Source: CAYLNK01 sp964384675 (GTDB taxonomy: Bacteria > Acidobacteriota > Thermoanaerobaculia > UBA5066). From it: 7,531 bases of DNA. This document shows, one piece after another, positions 1 to 5,756 of this stretch (positions are counted from its first letter, which is position 1; each line of letters begins with the position of its first letter). Where the stretch lies: assembly GCA_964384675.1 (NCBI GenBank), contig CAYLNK010000330.1, forward strand, positions 1 through 7,531, given 5' to 3'. A program made the translations under genes and the position numbers. Below the pieces are notes generated by a model that made no database searches, was not told the origin of the DNA, and was given only the letters and a program-made list of their open reading frames with translations.

Positions 1-984
1 GACGGCGCGTACGGCGATCCCGCCGGCCTCCCCGCGCTTCGCACCGCGATCGCGCGGCACGTGGCGGTCAGCCGCGGCGTGCTCGCCCGCCCCGAGGACG
101 TGGTCGTCACGCGCGGCGCGCAGGGGGCGTTCGACCTGGTGGCGCGGGTCCTCGTGGAGCCGGGCGCGCGCGTGGCGCTCGAGGAGCCGGGATATCCGTC
201 GGCGCGGCTCCTCTTCGCGTCTTACGGCGCGCGCGTGGCAGCGGTGCCGGTCGACGGGGAGGGTCTCGTCGTGGACGCGCTCCCTCCCGACGCCCGGCTC
301 GTCCACGTGACGCCGTCGCACCAGCTCCCGCTCGGCGTGACGATGTCGCACGCGCGGCGCGTCGCGCTCCTGGCGTGGGCCGAGCGGCGGAACGCCGTGG
401 TGATCGAGGACGACTACGACGGCGAGTTCCGATTCGAGGGGCGCCCGCTCCCGACGCTCCAGGCGATCGACCGGACGGGCCGCGTGGTGTACGTCGGCTC
501 CTTCTCCAAGACGCTCCTCCCGACGCTCCGGCTCGGCTTCCTCGTCGCGCCTCCGTCGCTCGCGGCGTTCCTTCGCTCGGCGAGCTGGGTGGCGGGGTGG
601 CCGGCTCCGGGCCCCGAGCAGGCGGCCCTCGCGGGACTCCTCGACGGCGGACTCTTCGCGCGTCACGTCCGGAAGGCCCGGCGGGCGTATGCCGAACGGC
701 ACCGGAGGATCCTGGCGACGCTGGAGCGCGACTTCGCGGCGTGGCTCGAGCCGATCGCGTCGGGGACCGGGCTCCACCTCGCGGCGTGGCTGCGGACGGG
801 TGGCGTCCGGCGGGAGAAGGAGATCGTCACCTCGGCTCGTGCCGCGGGGATCGGCCTCGACCGGCTCTCCGCGTACTACTCGGGTGAGGCGCGGGCGGGA
901 GTCGCCCTGGGCTACGGCTCGGTCCCGGAGGCGCGCCTGGACGAGGGGCTCCGCCGGCTGCGGGGGTGCTTCATCCGGCGTTGA
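1..984 (+). CDS. MocR/PdxR-family regulator, aminotransferase domain (5' end outside window)
   Basis: The reading frame is open from base 1 and codes for 327 residues, so the gene starts upstream of the window. It begins inside a typical fold-type-I motif (YGDPAGLPALR, then RGV and VVTRGAQ). Other conserved blocks are TPSHQLPLG, IEDDYDGEFRF (fragment residues 136-146) and VGSFSKTLLPTLRLGF, whose Lys170 should form the Schiff base with pyridoxal phosphate. Asp137 should pair with the pyridine nitrogen; the 33-residue Asp-Lys spacing is the one I recall for GabR (D279/K312). The C-terminal part (GLHLAAWL, then LGYGSVPEARLDEGLRRL) is the usual small domain. Full members carry a GntR-type winged helix of 70-80 residues before this domain; it is expected upstream but not seen, so a stand-alone aminotransferase cannot be excluded. 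Known relatives use PLP or a PLP-amino acid adduct to control B6, GABA or related genes. The target here is unknown, since the sigma operon downstream has its own leader. Confidence 0.9.
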   Translation, partial: DGAYGDPAGLPALRTAIARHVAVSRGVLARPEDVVVTRGAQGAFDLVARVLVEPGARVALEEPGYPSARLLFASYGARVAAVPVDGEGLVVDALPPDARLVHVTPSHQLPLGVTMSHARRVALLAWAERRNAVVIEDDYDGEFRFEGRPLPTLQAIDRTGRVVYVGSFSKTLLPTLRLGFLVAPPSLAAFLRSASWVAGWPAPGPEQAALAGLLDGGLFARHVRKARRAYAERHRRILATLERDFAAWLEPIASGTGLHLAAWLRTGGVRREKEIVTSARAAGIGLDRLSAYYSGEARAGVALGYGSVPEARLDEGLRRLRGCFIRR

Positions 985-1094
985 CCGGCGAATGGACCCG
1001 TGAAGTTCCGGAAGAAAAGCGCCGCCGGCGATGGTCCGCCGGCAAGGTCGGCTCCGTAATTCCCTCCGATGACGAACGCAGGGAGCGGGCCCGG
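985..1094 (+). promoter_or_regulatory. Leader region before the ECF sigma gene
   Basis: This 110-base gap separates the regulator from the sigma gene. Wobble positions in the open frame running through it are much richer in A and T than in the flanking genes, so I treat it as non-coding. It holds a perfect palindrome TTCCGGAA (1006-1013) and an 8-base direct repeat CCGCCGGC (1022-1029 and 1036-1043). The core of that repeat, GCCGGC, can also form a 6-bp hairpin with an 8-base loop. A TTGACC box (981-986) overlaps the upstream stop codon, but no acceptable -10 box lies 16-18 bases further on. I do not see a clear GGAAC/GTC type ECF autoregulatory promoter. Its role as promoter or terminator region is inferred from position only. 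Confidence 0.35.
1080..1085 (+). promoter_or_regulatory. Ribosome binding site that decides the sigma factor start
   Basis: AGGGAG lies 9 bases before GTG 1095. The open frame continues upstream to a GTG at 966 inside the previous gene, but that stretch has poor wobble bias, an Arg-rich unconserved translation and no comparable site. The start at 1095 is therefore preferred. Confidence 0.6.
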
Positions 1095-1670
1095 GTGACC
1101 GGCGCCGCGTCGATCGTGTCGGATCTGGACCTGGTGTCCCGGGCGGCCGGAGGTGACCGCGATGCCTTCGGCCTGCTCTACGACCGGCACGCCTCCATCC
1201 TTCTCGCGGTCTGCGTTCGTATCTTGAGAGAGAGACGGGACGCCGAAGACGTGCTGCAAGAGACATTCATCCAGGCCTGGCGGGACGCCGATCGGTTCGA
1301 TGCCCGGCGCTGCTCGGTGAGAGGCTGGCTGCTGACCCTGGCACGCAGCCGCGCCATCGACCGGTACCGGAGCCGAAAAGCCGCCGACGGGCACACCGCT
1401 TCCGGTGACGACATCCTGGAGCGCCCGGCCCCCGAGAGCCTGCGGGAGACATCCCTGGTGCGTCGCCTCGTGCGGCAGCAGCTGGAGCGCCTCTCGGTCA
1501 ACGAACGGAAGGTCCTCACCCTGGCGTACTGGGAGGGGCTGACACAGGAGGAGATTGCCAAGGCCCTGGACGAGCCGCTGGGGACGGTCAAGAGCCGGAT
1601 GCGTCTGGGGCTGAAGAAGCTGCAACGCTTTCTCTCGGTGGGTGAGAGCGGGGGAGAGACGAGTGTCTGA
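1095..1670 (+). CDS. ECF (extracytoplasmic function) RNA polymerase sigma factor, SigK-like
   Basis: A 191-residue group 4 sigma factor, the normal size for the family. Region 2 spans about residues 22-92, with the core-binding motif DAEDVLQETFIQAWR (49-63) and the -10 recognition part GWLLTLARSRAIDRYRSRKA (77-96). A linker follows (97-118), then region 4 (about 121-180) with ERLSVNERKVLTLAYWEGLT and the helix-turn-helix LTQEEIAKALDEPLGTVKSR (149-168) that reads the -35 element. There is no extra C-terminal domain. The start is GTG with AGGGAG 9 bases before it. The stop overlaps the start of the anti-sigma gene by 8 bases, so the two are translationally coupled. Pairing with an RskA-type anti-sigma fits the SigK-like ECF groups. 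Codons such as TTG, AGA, ACA and CAA make the gene less GC-biased than its neighbours. It probably directs polymerase to envelope or secretion genes, possibly those just downstream; the regulon is inference. Confidence 0.93.
   Translation: MTGAASIVSDLDLVSRAAGGDRDAFGLLYDRHASILLAVCVRILRERRDAEDVLQETFIQAWRDADRFDARRCSVRGWLLTLARSRAIDRYRSRKAADGHTASGDDILERPAPESLRETSLVRRLVRQQLERLSVNERKVLTLAYWEGLTQEEIAKALDEPLGTVKSRMRLGLKKLQRFLSVGESGGETSV
1650..1657 (+). promoter_or_regulatory. Ribosome binding site of the anti-sigma gene, inside the sigma gene
   Basis: GGGGGAGA ends 5 bases before GTG 1663. It supports that start over the in-frame GTG at 1642, which would add seven unconserved residues and has no purine-rich site at the right distance. 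Confidence 0.6.
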
Positions 1671-2499
1671 GCACGCGTTCCTGGACGATCTCCCGGCCTA
1701 CGCGCTCGGCGGCCTGACGCCGGTGGAGCGCGCTCGGCTGGACGAGCACCTGGCGGCCGGGTGCGAGATCTGCGAGCTGGAGCTGCCGGCCTGGAACGCC
1801 GCGGCCGAGCGGCTTCCCCTGGGCGTGACGCCCATCGACCCGCCGGCCGATCTGAAGGCCCGCCTGATGGCCCGCATCGCCGCCGAGGCGCCCTCCCGGC
1901 CGGCGAACGTGACGCCGCTCCGGCGGCCGGAGGCTCAGCGTTACGTCCCCCTCGCACTGGCTGCCGCGGTCGTGGTGGGCGTCGGGCTCGCGGGCCTCTG
2001 GATGGCCGCTCGCTCCGAGGTGTCGAGCCTGCGGGCCGAGCGCCAGGAGATCGCCCGAGAGCGGACCGCCCTGGTGGCCGAGGTGACGCGCCTGAAGAGC
2101 GAGTCCGCGCGGCTCGAGACCGACCTGGCCTCGAAGGCGAAAGACATCGCCTGGCTCCACGACCCGCGCGTGCAGATCGCGCTCCTGAAGGGGCTCAAGG
2201 AGTCGCCGCAGGCGCGCGCGCGCATGCTCTGGAACCCGGAGTCGAAGCAGGGAGTCCTCCTCGTGGACGGCCTGCCGCCCCTGCCGCTCGAGAAGAGCTA
2301 CCAGCTCTGGGTCTTCGCCAAGGACGTGCCTCTCCCCGCCGGCACGTTCGGGACGGGCGCCGACGGCCGCGGCGTGGTCGACCTGGCCGCGCTCGAGAGC
2401 CTCGGGGGCGATCCGAGCAAGTTCGCCGTCTCCGTGGAGCCGAAGGGCGGCGTGCCGAAGCCGACCGGGGCGATCGTCCTCCTCGGGGAGCGGCTCTAG
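1663..2499 (+). CDS. RskA-family membrane anti-sigma factor
   Basis: 278 residues. The N-terminal cytoplasmic anti-sigma domain (1-50) has the typical LPAYALGGLTPVERARLDEHL and a zinc-binding-type cluster: His4, His29, Cys34 and Cys37. The spacing is H-x4-C-x2-C, one residue longer than the textbook H-x3-C-x2-C. One transmembrane helix spans residues 95-116 (YVPLALAAAVVVGVGLAGLW). A charged heptad-like segment (118-160, with SLRAERQEIARERTALVAEV) looks like a short coiled-coil stalk outside the membrane. The C-terminal RskA domain (about 165-278) carries the family signatures SYQLWVFAKD (212-221) and SVEPKGGVPKPTGAIVLLGE. RskA proteins hold their sigma factor at the membrane until regulated proteolysis (site-1, then site-2 protease) releases it; this is known for mycobacterial SigK/RskA and inferred here. 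The GTG start is inside the sigma gene, giving coupled, near-stoichiometric synthesis. The signal sensed is unknown. Confidence 0.93.
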   Translation: MSEHAFLDDLPAYALGGLTPVERARLDEHLAAGCEICELELPAWNAAAERLPLGVTPIDPPADLKARLMARIAAEAPSRPANVTPLRRPEAQRYVPLALAAAVVVGVGLAGLWMAARSEVSSLRAERQEIARERTALVAEVTRLKSESARLETDLASKAKDIAWLHDPRVQIALLKGLKESPQARARMLWNPESKQGVLLVDGLPPLPLEKSYQLWVFAKDVPLPAGTFGTGADGRGVVDLAALESLGGDPSKFAVSVEPKGGVPKPTGAIVLLGERL

Positions 2500-2538
2500 C
2501 GAAGCTGCGCGAGAATCCACCCCGGAGGTCCCGTGGTC

Positions 2539-2967
2539 ATGCGCCTCAGAGCTCTCTCGTTCGCGCTCGCCCTCGTTCTCGCCGCCCCCGGCGCCGCGTC
2601 TGCGGCCGGGAAGAGCAAGGCGAGACCCGCCCCGAAACCGGCCACGAAGCAGGCTCAGGCCGCGGCCGGACCCGAGGCCGCCCTGATCGCCGTCCGGGAC
2701 GCCCAGACCGGCGAGCTGCGCGCGCCGACGCCGGAGGAGTACCGCCGGCTGATGGGGACGGACGCGATGCGCGCCGCGCCGCGCTCCGCCGAGATCGTCG
2801 TCAACCCGGACGGGTCGAAGACCGCCCGTCTCACGGGCTACGAGTCGTACGAGATCGCCAAGCGGCGCCCCGACGGGACCGTCGATCGCCGCTGCTTCGA
2901 CGACCCGGTCGCGGCCGGGATCTTCCTGCGGGGCGGCGATCCGTCGCAGCCGGTGGCGGAGAAGTGA
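2539..2967 (+). CDS. Small secreted protein of unknown function
   Basis: 142 residues with a clear signal peptide: MRLR, a hydrophobic core SFALALVLAAPG, and likely cleavage after ASA at residue 22. A low-complexity Ala/Lys/Pro linker follows (24-44), then a compact polar domain with DAQTGELRAPTPEEYRRLMG (54-73), the DGSKTARLTGYESYEI stretch (91-106) and DGTVDRRCF (112-120), holding the single cysteine. I do not recognise the family with certainty; short exported proteins with a TGELRAPT-type motif and a C-terminal DG...C motif are familiar from similar GC-rich genomes, sometimes beside PA-domain proteases. GGAGG (2524-2528) precedes both GTG 2533 (4 bases) and ATG 2539 (10 bases); either may be used, and the difference is two residues. 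It lies 39 bases after the anti-sigma gene and 8 before the protease gene, so it may be a partner, inhibitor or chaperone of the protease. That is inference. Confidence 0.8.
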   Translation: MRLRALSFALALVLAAPGAASAAGKSKARPAPKPATKQAQAAAGPEAALIAVRDAQTGELRAPTPEEYRRLMGTDAMRAAPRSAEIVVNPDGSKTARLTGYESYEIAKRRPDGTVDRRCFDDPVAAGIFLRGGDPSQPVAEK

Positions 2968-2975
2968 GGAGCGCC

Positions 2976-5720
2976 ATGAGCTTCCGCTCCGGCCCGCTCG
3001 CCATCGCCGCCTTCGGCCTCCTCCTCGCCTCTCCGGCGCCGGCGGCCGAATTCAAGATCAAGAACAACGATCAGCCGGGAGAGGGCTTCAACGACCCAAC
3101 GGCCGCCACGCCCGTGGGCGGGAACCCGGGGACGACGGTCGGCGCGCAACGCCTGCGCGTGTTCCAGGAGGCGGCCCGCATCTGGGGCGGGCTCCTCCCG
3201 AGCAACGTGGCGATCGACGTGGACGGCACGTTCGACTCGCTCCCGTGCGACAGCACCGGCGCCGTGCTCGGCTCGGCCAGCACGCGCACGGTCCACGCGG
3301 ACTTCCCCGGCGCGCCGCTCCCCGGGACGTGGTACGTCCAGGCGCTCGCCAACAAGCTCTCCGGCAGCGATCGCGACACGACCCTGAGCGACCTGCGGGC
3401 CCGCTTCAACAGCGACCTCGGCGCGCCGGGCTGCGCCCTCACCTGGTACTACGGGCTCGACAATCAGCATGGCGACAAGGTGGACTTGCTGGAGGTGCTC
3501 CTCCACGAGTTCGGGCACGGGCTCGGGTTCCTGACCGTGAACGACAACGCCACGGGGGCGATGCTGGACGGCCAGCCCGACGCCTACCTGCACCACATCT
3601 ACGACACGGCCCAGCAGCAGACCTGGGAGAGCATGACGCTGGTGCGCCGCAAGGAGTCGGCCATCTCCGGGGCGATCTCGTTCATCGGGCCCGCCACGAC
3701 GCGCTTCGCGGGGGTGACGATGCGCCCGCGGGCCCGGGTCAAGGTGACGGCGCCCGCCGCGGTCGCCGGCATCTACACGATCGGGACCGCCTCGTTCGGG
3801 GCCGTCCTCGGGGCCGACGTCAGCGGGAGCCTCGTCGCGGCGCTCGACGGCGGCGCCAGCCCGACGGACGCCTGCGAGAGCCTCACGAACGCGAGCGCGC
3901 TGGCCGGGAAGATCGCGCTGATCGATCGCGGCACGTGCAACTTCACGCTGAAGGCGAAGGCCGTCCAGGACGCGGGCGCCATCGGCGCGGTCATCGTCAA
4001 CAACACCACCGGCATCATCAACATGTCCGGCGACGACCTGTCGATCACCATCCCGGTGGTGAGCGTGCTGCAGACCGACGGCGCGCGACTCAGGGCCGCG
4101 CTCCCGGCCACCGCGTCGATCGGTGTCGACCCGGACCTGCTCTCCGGGGCGGACGACCAGTCGCGCCTCCGCCTCTACTCGCCGAACCCGCTCGAGTCCG
4201 GCTCCTCCGTGTCGCACTTCGACACGACCGCGTCGCCGAATCTCCTGATGGAGCCGAACATCTCCTCGGACCTCACCACGAACGTCGACGCCACGATGGA
4301 GGTCTTCAAGGACCTCGGCTGGCTGCGGCCCCAGGCGCCGTCCGGCTCGGGCTGGATCCTGCCGGCCAGCGCGCGGGCTCCCGGGGCGGGCGGAGCGTTC
4401 TACACGACCGACCTCTCGATCGGGAACACCGCCGCCACCACCGTCGCGGCGACGCTCACGTTCCTCGGAAACGGCAAGGACGGGCGCTCCGGCCCCACGA
4501 AGGACGTGCTGATCCCGGGGCGCGGCGTGCTGACCTTCGTGGACGTCCTCCAGTCCGCCTTCGGCATCACCGGGAACGACTTCGGGGCGATCCGGATCAC
4601 CTCCGTCTCGCCGCGCCTGGTGGCGCTCGGCCAGACGTCCACGCCGGCGGCGAGCGGCGGGACGTTCGGACAGAGCGTGCCGGCGGCCGCGCCCGCGGAC
4701 CTCGTGGTGTACGGCTCGCCGCGCTCCATCGTGGGGATCCGCGAGGACGCGCTCTTCCGCACCAACCTGATCGTGGCGAACGCCAACGAGTCCGCGATCG
4801 AGGTGAAGCTGACCCTGGTCACGGACGACGGGCGGACGCTCGGCCCCATCACGCTCGATCCGTTCCAGCCGCTCGAGATGCGCCAGGTCGGCAAGGTCGT
4901 CGAGGCGTTCGACGGCGCCGGCGCCGTGACGAGCGGGACCCTGATCCTGGAGACGCCCACGGTGCAGGGGAGCTTCGCGACGTACGCGTCGGTGATCGAC
5001 AACAAGACCAACGACCCGCGTACGCTCCTGCCCAATTCGGAGGGTCCGGCCACCTGGTTCCTGCCGGCCAGCGCGCGGGCGGCGGGCGCGGGCGGCGCCT
5101 TCTACACGACCGACCTCACCATCGGGAACCGGGGACCGCGGCCCGCCACGGTGACTCTGAAGTTCGCCGGCAACTCGCAGGACGGGACCGGCGGCGCCGA
5201 GAAGCAGGTGACGGTGCCGGCGGGCCAGGCCAAGACGTTCACGGACGTCCTCGGGAGCGTCTTCGGCCTGGACGCGGACTTCGGCGCGATCCGGGTCACC
5301 GGCTCGAACGGGGCGCTCAACGTCCTGGGGCAGACGTCCACGCCGGGGGGCGGCGGTACGTTCGGGCAGAGCGTCCCGGTGTCGGGCCCGTGGGACCTCG
5401 TCCAGGTCGGGAGCCCGCGAACGATCGTCGGCGTGAGAGAGGACGCGAGCTTCCGGACGAACCTGATCATCGCCAACGTCACCACCGTGCCGGTGGAGGT
5501 GGACCTGGAGTTCCGGGACGCCTCCGGGGCGCGTGTGGGCGGGCAGCGCGAGTCGTTCCTGCCCCTCGAGATGCGTCAGCTCGGCAAGGTGCTCGCGGGC
5601 GTGCCCGGGACCCCCGTCTCGATCATCCTCTCGATGCCGACCTCGAACGGGCGCGTGGCGGCGTACGCCTCGGTGATCGACAACACCACGAACGACCCGC
5701 GCACTCTCCTCCCGCGCTGA
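2976..5720 (+). CDS. Secreted zinc metalloprotease-like protein with inserted PA domain and duplicated C-terminal modules
   Basis: 914 residues. The signal peptide (1-23, LAIAAFGLLLASPAPA) is probably cleaved after APA. The putative catalytic domain has HEFGHGLGF at 177-185, with zinc ligands His177 and His181 and catalytic Glu178. A PA (protease-associated) domain follows at about 267-375, with KIALIDRGTCNFTLKAKAV (312-330), AGAIGAVIVNN and IPVVSV. The segment after it, SHF (413-415) then LLMEP (423-427) and VFKDLGWL (443-450), resembles the end of leishmanolysin catalytic domains, with His414 as likely third ligand and Met425 as Met-turn. The only four cysteines (91, 153, 300, 321) could form two disulfides, one within the PA domain. 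Residues 460-914 are two tandem modules. There is no PEP-CTERM, LPXTG or C-terminal transmembrane anchor, so it is probably released or held by its modules. GAGGAG (2966-2971) lies 4 bases before ATG and overlaps the previous stop. The protease activity is inferred, as is regulation by the upstream sigma factor. Confidence 0.9.
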   Translation: MSFRSGPLAIAAFGLLLASPAPAAEFKIKNNDQPGEGFNDPTAATPVGGNPGTTVGAQRLRVFQEAARIWGGLLPSNVAIDVDGTFDSLPCDSTGAVLGSASTRTVHADFPGAPLPGTWYVQALANKLSGSDRDTTLSDLRARFNSDLGAPGCALTWYYGLDNQHGDKVDLLEVLLHEFGHGLGFLTVNDNATGAMLDGQPDAYLHHIYDTAQQQTWESMTLVRRKESAISGAISFIGPATTRFAGVTMRPRARVKVTAPAAVAGIYTIGTASFGAVLGADVSGSLVAALDGGASPTDACESLTNASALAGKIALIDRGTCNFTLKAKAVQDAGAIGAVIVNNTTGIINMSGDDLSITIPVVSVLQTDGARLRAALPATASIGVDPDLLSGADDQSRLRLYSPNPLESGSSVSHFDTTASPNLLMEPNISSDLTTNVDATMEVFKDLGWLRPQAPSGSGWILPASARAPGAGGAFYTTDLSIGNTAATTVAATLTFLGNGKDGRSGPTKDVLIPGRGVLTFVDVLQSAFGITGNDFGAIRITSVSPRLVALGQTSTPAASGGTFGQSVPAAAPADLVVYGSPRSIVGIREDALFRTNLIVANANESAIEVKLTLVTDDGRTLGPITLDPFQPLEMRQVGKVVEAFDGAGAVTSGTLILETPTVQGSFATYASVIDNKTNDPRTLLPNSEGPATWFLPASARAAGAGGAFYTTDLTIGNRGPRPATVTLKFAGNSQDGTGGAEKQVTVPAGQAKTFTDVLGSVFGLDADFGAIRVTGSNGALNVLGQTSTPGGGGTFGQSVPVSGPWDLVQVGSPRTIVGVREDASFRTNLIIANVTTVPVEVDLEFRDASGARVGGQRESFLPLEMRQLGKVLAGVPGTPVSIILSMPTSNGRVAAYASVIDNTTNDPRTLLPR
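4353..5036 (+). repeat. C-terminal module, copy 1 (residues 460-687 of the protease)
   Basis: This copy begins WILPASARAPGAGGAFYTTD and ends with SVIDNKTNDPRTLLPN. It aligns block by block with copy 2: YTTDLSIGN, DFGAIRIT, LGQTSTP, GTFGQSVP, GSPRSIVGIRED, FRTNLIVAN and PLEMRQVGKV. Inside the copy, YTTDLSIGN (residue 476) and FRTNLIVAN (residue 594) mark two related halves about 117 residues apart, probably beta-sandwich domains. The similarity also shows in the DNA, for example over the TTCTACACGACCGACCTC stretch shared by both copies. Confidence 0.85.
5055..5717 (+). repeat. C-terminal module, copy 2 (residues 694-914 of the protease)
   Basis: This copy begins WFLPASARAAGAGGAFYTTD and runs to the end of the protein at NDPRTLLPR. 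It is separated from copy 1 by a six-residue linker, SEGPAT. Its marker motifs YTTDLTIGN (residue 710) and FRTNLIIAN (residue 826) are 116 residues apart, matching the spacing in copy 1. It is seven residues shorter, with small gaps around GSNGALNVLGQTSTPGGGG and near the end. Such modules are usually binding or surface-attachment domains in secreted proteins; the ligand is unknown. Confidence 0.85.
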
Positions 5721-5726
5721 GCCCAG

Positions 5727-5756
5727 GGCGACGGCGTCCGCTCGGACGCCGTCGTC
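5727..5756. terminator. GC-rich hairpin between convergent genes, likely bidirectional terminator
   Basis: GACGGCGTCC (5730-5739) pairs perfectly with GGACGCCGTC (5744-5753) around a GCTC loop. The stem extends outward with C-G, G-T and G-C pairs to 5727/5756. It starts 6 bases after the protease stop and abuts the stop codon of the opposing gene at 5757-5759. There is no T tract on either side, so it may act as a Rho-assisted or transcript-end-protecting hairpin rather than a classical intrinsic terminator. Confidence 0.7.

Noticed and set aside
966..1094. Extension of the sigma factor to GTG 966
   Set aside because: It would overlap the previous gene. The extra 43 residues lack wobble bias and family similarity, and GTG 1095 has a proper ribosome binding site.
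2231..2259. GGAACC, a 17-base gap, then GTCCTC, resembling an ECF promoter ahead of the secreted genes
   Set aside because: It lies inside the anti-sigma coding region about 280 bases before the next start, and short GC-rich words like these occur often by chance here. Only start-site mapping could revive it.
1761..2975. Open frame running into the protease frame from far upstream (a 1319-residue open stretch)
   Set aside because: Its first 400 residues overlap the anti-sigma and small secreted protein genes in another frame and are Arg/Gly/Pro-rich. ATG 2976, with its ribosome binding site and signal peptide, is the real start.
2838..4217. 459-residue open frame on the - strand
   Set aside because: An antisense shadow of the protease gene with low-complexity Arg/Gly/Val composition and no motif.
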